Position numbers and translations under genes: made by a program. A model generated the notes under the pieces. It did no database searches. It was not told where the DNA came from and saw nothing but the letters and a program-made list of their open reading frames with translations. 64,000 nucleotides of DNA from Acinetobacter sp. NIPH 298 (GTDB lineage: Bacteria > Pseudomonadota > Gammaproteobacteria > Pseudomonadales > Moraxellaceae), in the NCBI RefSeq assembly GCF_000369505.1, contig NZ_KB850055.1:1979513-2043512 (forward strand). The letters are read 5' to 3'. Shown here piece by piece: positions 38,042-49,073 of the stretch. Positions within the stretch are counted from its first letter, which is position 1; the number at the start of each line of letters is the position of its first letter.

Positions 38042-39100
38042 ATGACTCAGCAGAATAAGAAGCCAAAATCTAAATACCACAGTGTCGATCAAAACAGTTG
38101 GCCTTTCCGACTGTTTTTGCTCTATGACATCTTTATGGTGTTTATTATTGTATTTAACTTATTCTGCTTAGGTATGAACCTTTTCCTGATGAGTTCTCTT
38201 GGGGAATGGTTATTTCAACAGATTCATCTACTCAGCGTTCTTGATTTCTATCGAACCCATCTCAACCCTTGGGTTATCACCACTGAAGCTTGGTTTATTA
38301 TCTTTTTGATTGCAGAACTGGTTGTACGTTGGATTTTTGCGATCATCAATAAACACCATGCTCGTTGGTGGTGGTTTCCATTTGTGCATTTCTATGAAAT
38401 TCTAGCCATTATTCCTTATTTGCGTTTTCTACGTTTATTTCGGGCTGGGATTATTGCCTACCGCTTATATGAAATGGGCTATCAGGTGATCCCAGAAAAG
38501 ATACAGCGCACACTTTTATTTTATTATCGTGTGGTGATGGAAGAGTTATCCGATCGCGTGGTACTGACTGTTCTTGACGGTTTAAAACATGAGTTAAAAA
38601 CCAATAGTAGTCATCAACAAACCATTCATAATTTGGTTGATCATCACCGCCAATTATTTGTGACGACACTTTCTTCTTTGCTACAAGAATCATTAGCCAC
38701 CGCTTTACAACAGCAACAACCTGCGATTACCCAAAAAGTAGGTGCGATTGTCAATCAAGCCATCGAAGATACGCCTGAGCTGACTCAGCTATTACGCCTT
38801 ATTCCGATCGTCGGTGGGCGGATTGAACAACAGATTCAAAGCATTGGACAACGCTTAGGAGAAAATATTAGTGCAGGTTTAATCGAGCCTTTTACAGCAG
38901 GCTCGCCTCAGCAGCCCAATGAGAATTTTCAACTGATTGCAGAAAAAGTCAGTGAGCTAAATATTAATAATCAATACTTGGAAGAGCTGGTTAAATCTGT
39001 CGTATTTGAAAGCATTGAGGCGATAAGCAAACAAGTTCGAGTCAAGCAATGGCAAGAAATGCTGGATGAAAATGCTCAATTGAACAAAAAAGCAGAATGA
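38042..39100 (+). CDS. Voltage-sensor-like membrane protein with long helical C-terminus, no pore seen
   Basis: 352 residues, not a named family that I recognise. Four hydrophobic segments lie within residues 20-145. S2-like WFIIFLIAELVVRWIFA carries E92 and R96. S3-like FPFVHFYEILAIIP carries E119. The S4-like segment has Arg at positions 128, 131, 134 and 141 (RFLRLFR spacing of three). This is the pattern of the voltage-sensor domain of ion channels. No S5-P-S6 pore helices or selectivity filter follow; instead about 200 residues of polar, mostly helical sequence (rich in Gln, Leu, Glu) make up the C-terminus. Coupled to the acyltransferase gene (4-base gap). Confidence 0.6.
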   Translation: MTQQNKKPKSKYHSVDQNSWPFRLFLLYDIFMVFIIVFNLFCLGMNLFLMSSLGEWLFQQIHLLSVLDFYRTHLNPWVITTEAWFIIFLIAELVVRWIFAIINKHHARWWWFPFVHFYEILAIIPYLRFLRLFRAGIIAYRLYEMGYQVIPEKIQRTLLFYYRVVMEELSDRVVLTVLDGLKHELKTNSSHQQTIHNLVDHHRQLFVTTLSSLLQESLATALQQQQPAITQKVGAIVNQAIEDTPELTQLLRLIPIVGGRIEQQIQSIGQRLGENISAGLIEPFTAGSPQQPNENFQLIAEKVSELNINNQYLEELVKSVVFESIEAISKQVRVKQWQEMLDENAQLNKKAE

Positions 39101-39206
39101 TTACAAGAAAATTTACTATTCGAGCTAGAGAATTGCTGTAATTTGTTCTAGCATTTGCTTTTATTTATAACACACTAGAGTGCTTAAAAGCCCTGAAGGA
39201 TACATT

Positions 39207-39926
39207 ATGGCTGATATACGGATTACGGGCAGAATGGTGAATTTTAGTCGATTAACTTTCGACACAAATGACCATAATGCAATCCGACAGCAATTGACGA
39301 GCACACTCAATGAAGGTTCTTATTTAGGAACTTTGGTAATTATAGACAGTACCGTTGAACAAGAACTCATCGCCTTAATTCAAGTGTTAATCGATCTAGG
39401 CCTACAACCAATGGCAGTGATTGATGGTCTCTTAGGTGATGAAGCACGAGCGATTCAATTCCCTGTTTTACCTGCGGATCAACCCTTACAGCGGATTAAA
39501 GCATCGAAAGAACAAGTGGTGGCTCACCCAGCTAAAGAGCAAGCGAATAGTGCTGCAATACAAACACCACAAAAAAACACAGCGCATACGCATATCACCT
39601 CTTATCATGATGAGATTTTGCGTACTGGGCAATGTTTGGTACAAGATCAAGGCGATATTATCTTAAATGCAGGTATGAACAGCGGCTCAGAAGTGATTGC
39701 ATCTGGAAATATTCACATTTATGGTAATGCACGTGGTAGAGTCATTGCAGGTGCAGGTGGACATACTTCAGCGCGCATTTTTTGCAATTCTCTCGAAGCA
39801 GAACTGGTCTCTATTGCAGGGACATATTGTGTTGCAGATGATATTCCTAAAGATCTGATCAAGAAACCTGTACATATTTATTTAAACACCAAGCAAGAGC
39901 TTGAATTTGAAACTTTGCAGTTTTAA
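39207..39926 (+). CDS. minC: Septum site-determining protein MinC
   Basis: 239 residues from the ATG at 39207 behind GAAGGA; nine extra codons to 39180 are unlikely. An N-terminal domain (FtsZ-interacting) and a C-terminal beta-helix domain with [36 protein letters not shown] region are clear. MinC blocks FtsZ assembly away from mid-cell. First gene of minCDE. Confidence 0.95.
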   Translation: MADIRITGRMVNFSRLTFDTNDHNAIRQQLTSTLNEGSYLGTLVIIDSTVEQELIALIQVLIDLGLQPMAVIDGLLGDEARAIQFPVLPADQPLQRIKASKEQVVAHPAKEQANSAAIQTPQKNTAHTHITSYHDEILRTGQCLVQDQGDIILNAGMNSGSEVIASGNIHIYGNARGRVIAGAGGHTSARIFCNSLEAELVSIAGTYCVADDIPKDLIKKPVHIYLNTKQELEFETLQF

Positions 39927-39985
39927 TTTATAAACACCAAAAAAGCCCTTTTAGGGGCGTATGACCATAAATAGGAGTGGATTCG

Positions 39986-40798
39986 GTGGCCAAAATTGTT
40001 GTCGTAACGTCAGGCAAAGGTGGTGTAGGTAAAACTACGACCAGCGCATCTTTTGCAACAGGATTAGCCCAACGTGGTCATAAAACTGTTGTGATCGATT
40101 TCGATGTAGGTTTACGTAATCTTGACTTAATCATGGGCTGCGAACGCCGCGTCGTCTATGACTTTGTTAATGTCATCAATAATGAGGCTCGCTTACAACA
40201 AGCACTCATCCGTGATAAAGAAATTGAAAACCTATACATATTACCTGCTTCACAAACCCGTGATAAAGATGCCTTAAGTGATGAAGGTGTTGCACGTGTG
40301 ATTGATGAATTGTCACAAGAGTTTGATTACATCATTTGTGACTCACCAGCAGGGATCGAGCGTGGTGCAATTTTAGCGATGTATCATGCTGATGAAGCAA
40401 TCATTGTCACAAACCCAGAAATTTCTTCTGTTCGTGACTCAGACCGTATCATCGGTATGTTGGATAGCAAAACTAAAAAAGTTGAGCAAAACGAAGGCCG
40501 TATCCGTAAGCACTTGTGTATCACACGTTTCAATCCAGAACGTGCAGATAGACAAGAAATGCTGACGATTGATGACATTTCTAAAGATATTTTACGTGTT
40601 CCGACTTTGGGTGTTATTCCTGAGTGTCCGAGCGTACTTCAAGCATCGAACGAAGGTAAGCCTGTTATTCTTTATACAGAAGAAAAAGCTGGTCAAGCCT
40701 ATGATGATTTAGTGGCTCGTTTTCTTGGTGAAGAACGTCCTTATCGACACATTGTGGTACAGCCAAGAGGTTGGTTAGCTAGACTATTTGGAGCGTAA
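39986..40798 (+). CDS. minD: Septum site-determining ATPase MinD
   Basis: 270 residues from GTG 39986, eight bases behind AGGAG; an earlier GTG at 39977 overlaps that site and is less likely. The deviant Walker A GKGGVGKTT is near residues 9-17, switch motifs DFDVGLRNLD and DSPAGIERGA follow, and the C-terminal amphipathic helix is GWLARLFGA. MinD recruits MinC to the membrane and oscillates with MinE. Confidence 0.97.
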   Translation: MAKIVVVTSGKGGVGKTTTSASFATGLAQRGHKTVVIDFDVGLRNLDLIMGCERRVVYDFVNVINNEARLQQALIRDKEIENLYILPASQTRDKDALSDEGVARVIDELSQEFDYIICDSPAGIERGAILAMYHADEAIIVTNPEISSVRDSDRIIGMLDSKTKKVEQNEGRIRKHLCITRFNPERADRQEMLTIDDISKDILRVPTLGVIPECPSVLQASNEGKPVILYTEEKAGQAYDDLVARFLGEERPYRHIVVQPRGWLARLFGA

Positions 40799-41073
40799 TG
40801 ATGGCAGGATTCTGGAGTAAACTATTTAGCAGTGATGAAAAGTCATCAAGTGCACAAACTGCCAAAGATCGTCTAAAGGTGATTGTTGCATCTGAACAAG
40901 GCTTAGGTCGTCGTTTAAGCCAAGACAAAATTGACCAAATGAAAAAAGAAATCATGCAGGTCGTCAGTCGTTACGTTCGAGGTGTGGATGAACAGCATAT
41001 TCAAATGCAAGTTCGTTCAGAGGCAAATATCGAAATGTTAGAAATGAATATCAATTTACCTGAAGATCGATAG
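40798..41073 (+). CDS. minE: Cell division topological specificity factor MinE
   Basis: 90 or 91 residues; the gene begins in the minD stop codon (TAATGATG), so translation is coupled. An N-terminal membrane-binding helix (GFWSKLFSS), the MinD-contact region KDRLKVIVASEQ and the dimerisation strands are visible. MinE stimulates MinD ATPase and drives the oscillation. Confidence 0.96.
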   Translation: MMAGFWSKLFSSDEKSSSAQTAKDRLKVIVASEQGLGRRLSQDKIDQMKKEIMQVVSRYVRGVDEQHIQMQVRSEANIEMLEMNINLPEDR

Positions 41074-41100
41074 TAGTTTTTTCATTAGCGATTTTTTGTA

Positions 41101-41172
41101 AATAAAGGCAAAATACCTTGCTGCTGAGCAAAGCGTTGCTTTGCAAATCCAGCCTCGTATTTTGCCTTTATT
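41101..41172. repeat. Long structured inverted repeat between minE and the PA4642-family gene
   Basis: AATAAAGGCAAAATAC (41101-41116) and GTATTTTGCCTTTATT (41157-41172) are perfect 16-base complements. Inside the 40-base loop GCAAAGC (41128-41134), GTT, GCTTTGC (41138-41144) forms a second perfect hairpin. It may be a minE terminator, a leader structure for the next gene, or a mobile repeat. Confidence 0.75.
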
Positions 41173-41195
41173 ATTTTAAGACTGAGGAGACTGTC

Positions 41196-41483
41196 ATGGC
41201 ATTATCACAGCCAGCAACTTTCAATGAAGAATGGTCAGATGAGCGTGTTTTTGCCTACCTCAACCAACTTCCACCAACAGGTGTCAATGCTGACTTTCAT
41301 GTCCTCTATCATGCATTTAAACACATGCGTCCAAATGACTATGAGCGATTGATTACTCAGTTTTTGGCTGATGGCCGTGACTTGAATGCAACCAATCCTG
41401 AAGGATTACGCATCCATGACGTAATTGCACAATTTCCACGCCAAAAAGATGGTTTCTTAGAAGTCTTAGCAAAGTTTGCTTAA
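41196..41483 (+). CDS. PA4642-family protein, function unknown
   Basis: 95 residues from the ATG at 41196, behind GAGGAG; the frame is open back to 41118 but that part is the repeat above. The sequence NEEWSDERVFAYLNQLPP, DFHVLYHAFKHMRPNDY and FLADGRDLNATNPEG are typical of the small conserved family named after Pseudomonas PA4642. No enzymatic motif is visible. It probably has its own promoter or reads through from minE. Confidence 0.85.
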   Translation: MALSQPATFNEEWSDERVFAYLNQLPPTGVNADFHVLYHAFKHMRPNDYERLITQFLADGRDLNATNPEGLRIHDVIAQFPRQKDGFLEVLAKFA

Positions 41484-41486
41484 TAA

Positions 41487-41513
41487 AAAAGCCTGCATGA
41501 TGCAGGCTTTTTT
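41487..41513. terminator. Bidirectional terminator between PA4642-family gene and lysE-like gene
   Basis: AAAAGCCTGCA (41487-41497), loop TGA, TGCAGGCTTTT (41501-41511), with T-runs at both ends for the convergent genes. Confidence 0.9.
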
Positions 41514-41520
41514 TAAATAT

Positions 41521-42138
41521 TTATCGACTTCCGATTAAATACACACCCAACAAAGTAAAAATCCCACCTGAAACACCATCAATCCATTTTGCAAAGTTTT
41601 GATACGCTGTGCGAAATGCAGGTAGAGAAAATACAAATGCGACCAAAGTAAACCATAACGCAGTTTCTACTGAAACAATAATAAACAACAATGAATGATG
41701 CTGATCAAATAAAGGATTGGTTAAAAACAGAGAAAATACACTACCAAAATAGATGATTGCTTTTGGATTAGACAAATTTGTTAGCAATCCTTTCATAAAA
41801 AATAAATAAGGTGATTGAGGTAAGACAATCGGATTTACCGTCTGATCCCCTTTAGAGAAAGCAGAGCGAAGCATCTGGAAGCCAAGCCAACACAAATATA
41901 AGCCGCCCGCGATCAACAGCCCTTGTTTAAGCCAAGCCATTTTCTCAAAAATGATATTGAGCCCCATCAACGCCAATAGTGACCAAAGCATTGCACCAAT
42001 GCAAATACCCAAAACGACCAATACGGCCTCTTTACGCGAACGACTGATTGCCGTTTGCGAGACCAAAAAGAAATCTGGTCCGGGTGTAATTAATGCACAA
42101 AAATGAATGAAGATTAGCGTACTCAATGCAACTAACAT
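41521..42138 (-). CDS. LysE/RhtB-family amino-acid exporter
   Basis: 205 residues with six hydrophobic segments. The family signature ITPGPDFFLVSQTAISRSRKEA follows the first helix, and LLTNLSNPKAIIYFGSVF is the conserved helix-4 region. Such proteins export amino acids or homoserine lactone-like compounds; the substrate is not predictable. Confidence 0.9.
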   Translation of the reverse strand: MLVALSTLIFIHFCALITPGPDFFLVSQTAISRSRKEAVLVVLGICIGAMLWSLLALMGLNIIFEKMAWLKQGLLIAGGLYLCWLGFQMLRSAFSKGDQTVNPIVLPQSPYLFFMKGLLTNLSNPKAIIYFGSVFSLFLTNPLFDQHHSLLFIIVSVETALWFTLVAFVFSLPAFRTAYQNFAKWIDGVSGGIFTLLGVYLIGSR

Positions 42139-42224
42139 AGCTCACCCTAGCAATGGGACTCCAAAGCGTAAGCTTAAATAAAAAATGTGATTATTACTAT
42201 ATAAAATTAAGCAAATATAAAAAG

Positions 42225-42246
42225 AAAGCCTCTAAATAAAGGCTTT
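42225..42246 (-). terminator. Terminator of ftsK
   Basis: AAAGCCT (42225-42231) and AGGCTTT (42240-42246) with an 8-base loop; on the minus strand CTTTTTATAT follows. It lies about 20 bases past the ftsK stop codon. Confidence 0.8.
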
Positions 42247-42264
42247 ATTATTAGATTTTTCTCG

Positions 42265-45200
42265 TTAAACGAGAATATCTCGTTTGCCATTTGCCCCCAT
42301 CGCACTGACGATACCATTTTCTTCCATTTGGTCAATAATACGGGCAGCTCGGTTATAACCTAAACTAAATTTGCGCTGTAATGAAGAAGTTGAGGCTTTG
42401 CGTGTTTCCAAAACAAAAGCAACACACTGATCATAAAGCGCATCACGATTTGGATCACCATCACCATCTTCAAAACCACGTGAAGACGGTTCCTCATCAA
42501 AAGGCGTCAAGATTTCATCAACATAGTTCGGTTCACCACGCTCACGCCATGCATCACAAATGCGATTGACTTCGTCATCACTAATAAATGCACCATGAAC
42601 ACGCTCAGGCTCAATTTTACCCGGCCCTAAGAACAACATATCACCATGACCAAGCAAGTCCTCTGCCCCGCCCGCATCCAAGATCGTACGCGAGTCAATC
42701 TTACTGTTTACACGTAATGCCACACGGGTTGGGATATTGGCTTTAATCAAACCCGTAATCACATCTACAGATGGACGTTGCGTTGCAAGCAGCAAATGGA
42801 TACCTGCCGCACGAGATTTTTGTGCTAAACGCGTAATCATTTCTTCCGCTTTTTTACCGACCTGCATAATCATGTCAGCAAACTCATCCGCAACAATGAC
42901 GATCGAAGGTAACGGCGTCAAACGTGCTGCACGTTCTTGTGTTGCTGAGTCACTTGGTTTCCACGTTGGATCGATTAAATCCTCACCATTTGCAATCGCT
43001 TCTTCGACTTTACGATTGTAGTCACTGAGTTTACGAATTTTAAGAAATGACATCAGTTTATAACGACGTTCCATTTCATTTACACACCAATTTAATGCAC
43101 TTACTGCATCTTTCATATCGGTTACAACAGGCGTTAATAAGTGAGGAATATCATTATAATTGGCTAATTCTAGCTGTTTTGGATCAATTAAAATAAAACG
43201 CAATTGATCAGGCGTATATTTCAGCAACATCGACAAAATCATCGAGTTGACCGCAACTGATTTACCTGAACCTGTCGTTCCCGCGACCAACATGTGTGGT
43301 GCTTTACCCAAATCTGCAATAACAGGATTACCTGAAATGTCTTTACCCATCGCCATAGAAAGAATGCTATTTGGATCGGTAAAAGCAGGAATGGTCAATA
43401 ACTCAATCAGACGCACCATTTCACGCGTGCTGTTCGGAACTTCAATACCAATATAAGGTTTGCCCGGAATGACTTCTACAACCCGCACAGATGCCATCGA
43501 CATTGAGCGCGCTAAGTCCCGCGAAATATTAGTCACTTTAGATGCTTTAACGCCTGGTGCAAGATCCAATTCAAAACGCGTGACCACAGGTCCTGGTTGA
43601 GCTTCAACCACCTGTGCTTTTACATTGAATTCCTGTAGCTTAATTTCTAATAATTCAGAAAGTCGTGCCAATTGTTCCGCAGTAAAATTCACCTTTTTGT
43701 TAGGATCAACCTTATCCAGCAACTCTAAGCCCGGTAAAGTCGGCAAGTCACGACGTTTCTGCGCAACCTGCATCGCACGTGACATTGGACGCCCAAATGT
43801 ATCCGTTAATGGCGCATCCAAATCAAAATCATCTTCTAAATCTAAATCTGTTTCAGCTTTTCCAGCCGTTTCTTGCCATGCTTCAATAAATGCTTCTTTG
43901 GATAACTTTTCTTTTTGCATCTCAGCGGTGGTACTTACAGCAGCAAGTTGTACATGAGGGTTACTGCTTGTTGGCGTGGTTATTTTGTCTTGCTCACTTT
44001 CAACTAAAAGATCATTAAAATGATCGAAATCATCCTGTGCATCTAGATGTGTATTTTTGGCAGGCGATGTTTGGGAATAAAGATTTTTTGTTGGCGTTGA
44101 TTCACTTAGGGGCGAATCAAAATCAATATCCATGTCCACCGTATGATGTGCATTTTGTTGCAGCTCTGGCGTAAATGGTGTGTGTAAATCCGTCGCTGTC
44201 TTGGTATTCGGAACTGCAGCCAATAACTCATCAAAAATTTGATCATCATTCCAGTCTAAATGGCGATGATTGCTTTTCTGAATCTCTGGTTCTGACTGCG
44301 ATGGCTGTGGCGCTGTAGAAGAGTTTTCATCATCAGCAGCTCTTAAGAGCGCATCAATTTCTTGTTTATGATTCGCATCATCACTTTGTAGCGCGCGCCA
44401 TACCTCACCTGTTTGAACGAGGCGTTGGCTTTCAGTTTCAAACTGATGTGCGCGTTGTAAGGTTTGCTCAAAGTCTTCGGTTTGCGGCGTTTGTTGTGGT
44501 TGATTACCTTGTTGCTCTCGCGCAACGACATCAGCAAACAACTTTTCAGCCAAAATCTGATGATGTGAATCATCCATTTTTGTTGCTTTGGCTTGAACAT
44601 CATCTACCGTTGCGCTAGTTAACGTTGCTTGCTGTACATCCGATTCAGTCTGTACTGGTACTTTATTTTTTATTGCAGGTATTTCTGATTCCGCCAATTG
44701 CTCAGTACGGTCATAAGCAGACTCATTCTGCGGCACATTTCTATAGAATAAATCCTGTAAATAGGCAGGTGTCTTTTTCAACATCAACCATGTTTTATTC
44801 CATTGAATACCGAAAGCTAAAGTAATCAATAAAATACTAAATGCCAGTAAAAACAATGTCGCACCATAAATGGTCAAAAGGTGAGACAAGCTTTGCCCTA
44901 ACTCATAACCAATGATGCCACCTGCTGCATTATCCAGCGTATCCGCAGGCGTATTCCAGTGTAAATACAATAAACTAGAGACCGATAAGATCAAAAAGAA
45001 TTGTGCTGCATAGCGAAAAGGTAAATTTAGAAAGCTTCTTGGCCACCAAACCTGTACTGCCTCTATAAATAAAAATAAAGGAATAAGTAAGCTCGCCCAG
45101 CCCAAGAAACCAAATAATAAATCTGCGATCCAAGCGCCAGCGACCCCACTTGCATTTGAAACATGCTGGGTATCACTAGAGATATGCATCCAACCCGGAT

Positions 45201-45306
45201 CAAAAGGTGTGTAGGTCACTGTGGCAAGAAATAAATAAATGCCAAAAGAAATTAAAAATAATGTCATTAAAAAGCGTTGTGCATAAACACTTGACACCGC
45301 AGCCAT
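42265..45306 (-). CDS. ftsK: DNA translocase FtsK
   Basis: About 1013 residues from the ATG at 45306, behind AGGA. The N-terminus has four membrane segments (about residues 12-170), then a Gln/Asp/Ser-rich linker of about 330 residues, then the motor domain with the region VNFTAEQLARLSELLEIKL, Walker A GTTGSGKS, Walker B IVIVADEFADM, and the gamma winged helix DQCVAFVLETRKASTSSLQRKFSLGYNRAARIID, which reads KOPS. It pumps chromosome ends to the dif site and activates XerCD at the septum. It diverges from trxB. Confidence 0.96.
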   Translation of the reverse strand: MAAVSSVYAQRFLMTLFLISFGIYLFLATVTYTPFDPGWMHISSDTQHVSNASGVAGAWIADLLFGFLGWASLLIPLFLFIEAVQVWWPRSFLNLPFRYAAQFFLILSVSSLLYLHWNTPADTLDNAAGGIIGYELGQSLSHLLTIYGATLFLLAFSILLITLAFGIQWNKTWLMLKKTPAYLQDLFYRNVPQNESAYDRTEQLAESEIPAIKNKVPVQTESDVQQATLTSATVDDVQAKATKMDDSHHQILAEKLFADVVAREQQGNQPQQTPQTEDFEQTLQRAHQFETESQRLVQTGEVWRALQSDDANHKQEIDALLRAADDENSSTAPQPSQSEPEIQKSNHRHLDWNDDQIFDELLAAVPNTKTATDLHTPFTPELQQNAHHTVDMDIDFDSPLSESTPTKNLYSQTSPAKNTHLDAQDDFDHFNDLLVESEQDKITTPTSSNPHVQLAAVSTTAEMQKEKLSKEAFIEAWQETAGKAETDLDLEDDFDLDAPLTDTFGRPMSRAMQVAQKRRDLPTLPGLELLDKVDPNKKVNFTAEQLARLSELLEIKLQEFNVKAQVVEAQPGPVVTRFELDLAPGVKASKVTNISRDLARSMSMASVRVVEVIPGKPYIGIEVPNSTREMVRLIELLTIPAFTDPNSILSMAMGKDISGNPVIADLGKAPHMLVAGTTGSGKSVAVNSMILSMLLKYTPDQLRFILIDPKQLELANYNDIPHLLTPVVTDMKDAVSALNWCVNEMERRYKLMSFLKIRKLSDYNRKVEEAIANGEDLIDPTWKPSDSATQERAARLTPLPSIVIVADEFADMIMQVGKKAEEMITRLAQKSRAAGIHLLLATQRPSVDVITGLIKANIPTRVALRVNSKIDSRTILDAGGAEDLLGHGDMLFLGPGKIEPERVHGAFISDDEVNRICDAWRERGEPNYVDEILTPFDEEPSSRGFEDGDGDPNRDALYDQCVAFVLETRKASTSSLQRKFSLGYNRAARIIDQMEENGIVSAMGANGKRDILV

Positions 45307-46559
<1,253 letters not shown>

Positions 46560-46577
46560 TTTACAATTTATGAAAAG

Positions 46578-46604
46578 ACCACCAAATTTTTGGTGGTTTT
46601 TTTT
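46578..46604 (+). terminator. Terminator of trxB
   Basis: ACCACCAAA (46578-46586) and TTTGGTGGT (46589-46597), followed by a run of eight T residues. Confidence 0.9.
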
Positions 46605-46669
46605 ATAAATCATTCATACAATCAAAAACATGAATACTTTTTAAACAAAATTTAATAATGGATGCATGA

Positions 46670-48226
46670 ATGACAACAACATGGACTAACGGCTATCAAA
46701 CAGAAGTAAATTATACCTATGGTTATTATCGTGACTTGAGCCCGAATTTTCAAAAATTCTGCTTACTGCTCAATGGCATCGAAAGTCCTGACTTTCAAGA
46801 TAACCAAACCCATTGTGAACTTGGTTTTGGACAAGGCGTTAGTATCAACATTCACGCCACAAGTAATGAAGCTAAATTTTACGGTACCGACTTTAATCCT
46901 GCCCACGCTGCACATGCTAATCAATTAGCAGAACAAAGCCATATTGAGCATTTTTTTTATGATGATAGCTTTGAGGAGCTACTAAATCGCGATGATTTAC
47001 CAATGTTTAACTCGATCAGTTTGCACGGTATATGGAGCTGGATTAGCTATGAAAATCAACATATTATTTTAAAATTCATTCGAAAATTTCTAAAACCGAA
47101 TGGTATTGTATATATCAGCTATAACTGCGTCACTGGTTGGGCTGCAAACATGCCAATCCGTGAGCTATTTCATAGTCATTTCAAATTTAATAGTAAAAGT
47201 ACCAACCCAATTCAAAAGGTGAATGAAGCACTAAATTTTAGTGATGAGTTACTCAAACAAAACCCTGTTTTTGCTCAGCGTAATCCAAACGCCACACAAA
47301 AAGTTGCAGACTTAAAACAACAAAACCCCAACTATTTGATTCATGAATATCTAAACCAAGATTGGCAATGTTTTTCATTTCAACAGATTGTCCGCATTCT
47401 TGATGAAATCAAACTGTCTTATGCTGGTTCTACTGATTTAGGTTCTCATCTTGATAATATTAACTTTTCTGAAGAACATCAAAAGTTTTTAGATGCAATT
47501 GAACATCCAATCTTCAAAGAGCAATGCCGAGACTATTTTGCAAATACACAGTTTAGGAGAGACTTATTCATTCGTGGAAAGAACAATTTAACTCCACTAC
47601 AAGTCCAAGAAAAATTACGCAAGACCGCTTTTGTGTTACTTACGGCTAAAGAACAATTACCAACAAGTATCAATGGTCTATTAGGTACATTCAATTTAAT
47701 TGAAGAAATTTATCAACCTATTGCTAATCGATTTGCTGAGGATAATTATCAACCATTAACAATCGCGGAGTTTGAACAAAGTTTTCCAGAACTAAACTAC
47801 GCAAAGATTTTAAATGCATTAGTAATTTTATGTCATCTCGGTTTGGCACAACCTTGTCAAAATCTTAAACCACAAGAGAAAACGGTTAAACACTGCCATG
47901 ATTTAAACCATCACATCCTGAAACAAGCCAGTTTTCATCAAAACTATAATGTCTTAGTCAGCCCACTTACTGGTATCGGCATTCCAACAGAACACTTCCA
48001 TCAGCTATTCTATCGTGCACATTTTATTGATGGATTAGAAACAGCAAGTGATTTTGCGATTTATGTCCAAAATGTTATCAGTCAACTTGGATGGCTAGTT
48101 TTAGATACAGATGGCAATACCGTGGCTGATAAAACTCAGAGCCTTGAGATCATAAAGGGCAAAGCGCAAATCTTTATTGATAGTAAAAAAATTGAAATCG
48201 CGAAACAACTTCGTTTATTTAATTAG
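46670..48226 (+). CDS. SAM-dependent methyltransferase with C-terminal methyltransferase-regulatory domain
   Basis: 518 residues. The N-terminal third is a class I methyltransferase: motif I reads CELGFGQG near residue 50, the acidic residue FYGTDFNP follows, and LHGIWSWI is the post-II region. The rest fits the methyltransferase regulatory domain (PF10119-like) with LIHEYLNQDW and a long helical tail. The substrate is unknown. It precedes the N-degron transferases aat and bpt on the same strand by only 12-87 bases, which hints at shared transcription. Confidence 0.8.
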   Translation: MTTTWTNGYQTEVNYTYGYYRDLSPNFQKFCLLLNGIESPDFQDNQTHCELGFGQGVSINIHATSNEAKFYGTDFNPAHAAHANQLAEQSHIEHFFYDDSFEELLNRDDLPMFNSISLHGIWSWISYENQHIILKFIRKFLKPNGIVYISYNCVTGWAANMPIRELFHSHFKFNSKSTNPIQKVNEALNFSDELLKQNPVFAQRNPNATQKVADLKQQNPNYLIHEYLNQDWQCFSFQQIVRILDEIKLSYAGSTDLGSHLDNINFSEEHQKFLDAIEHPIFKEQCRDYFANTQFRRDLFIRGKNNLTPLQVQEKLRKTAFVLLTAKEQLPTSINGLLGTFNLIEEIYQPIANRFAEDNYQPLTIAEFEQSFPELNYAKILNALVILCHLGLAQPCQNLKPQEKTVKHCHDLNHHILKQASFHQNYNVLVSPLTGIGIPTEHFHQLFYRAHFIDGLETASDFAIYVQNVISQLGWLVLDTDGNTVADKTQSLEIIKGKAQIFIDSKKIEIAKQLRLFN

Positions 48227-48313
48227 CCTGTCAATGGAATGGTGATCGTTCAACGATTGCCATTCTGTTTCAGTTCAGTTAGTTTAGAATCATTCCTATT
48301 AACTTTTCCTGAT

Positions 48314-49045
48314 ATGCAACAACTCCCCTTATCTCAATACAATTTTCCAAATCCAATAGAAGCAGATCCTGACGGCCATGGATTTATCTGTATTGGCGCG
48401 GATCTATCCCCTTCCACTTTATTCGAAGCGTATACCCACGGCTTATTTCCTTGGTTCAATGAAGATGAACCGATATGCTGGTGGAGTCCCGAACCTCGCT
48501 GCATTATCGAACCGCGATCATACAAGCCAAGCAAATCCTTAATCCGTAATATGAAAAAGCATGATTATCGGATTACCATTAACCATGCTTTTGAAGAGGT
48601 CATGCGCTCTTGTTCAATGCCACGTAGCTATACCAATGAAACATGGATTAGCGAAGATATTATTCAAGGCTATTGCGCTTTATTCAAAGCGGGCTATGCT
48701 TATAGTGTTGAGGTCTGGCATCACCAGCAACTTGTAGGTGGCTTGTATGGCGTCAGCATTGGTAAAGGCTGTTTTGGTGAGTCGATGTTCAGCACTGAAA
48801 CCGATGTATCAAAAATGGCATTTTATACCCTGATGCTGATCGGACAAGAAAATCAATTAGCTTGGGTGGATTGCCAATTGGTCAATGAACACCTCATCAG
48901 CTTAGGCGCACGTACACTTTCTCGCCAAATATATCTAAAATCGTTACAAGATGTAATTATTGCCCCCCCTATCAATTGGAAAAGCTATCAAGAACGTGTA
49001 TTTTCAAGTAAAACAATAGCACTTAATGCAAAATTAGACGGTTAA
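48314..49045 (+). CDS. aat: Leucyl/phenylalanyl-tRNA-protein transferase
   Basis: 243 residues from the ATG at 48314; the frame is open to 48239 but that N-terminus is unlike the family. Motifs [41 protein letters not shown] and [29 protein letters not shown] are typical. Aat adds Leu or Phe to N-terminal Lys/Arg of proteins to form an N-degron for ClpS/ClpAP. bpt follows 28 bases later. Confidence 0.93.
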   Translation: MQQLPLSQYNFPNPIEADPDGHGFICIGADLSPSTLFEAYTHGLFPWFNEDEPICWWSPEPRCIIEPRSYKPSKSLIRNMKKHDYRITINHAFEEVMRSCSMPRSYTNETWISEDIIQGYCALFKAGYAYSVEVWHHQQLVGGLYGVSIGKGCFGESMFSTETDVSKMAFYTLMLIGQENQLAWVDCQLVNEHLISLGARTLSRQIYLKSLQDVIIAPPINWKSYQERVFSSKTIALNAKLDG

Positions 49046-49073
49046 CGGACGAACACCTTGGAGGGACAGATTC

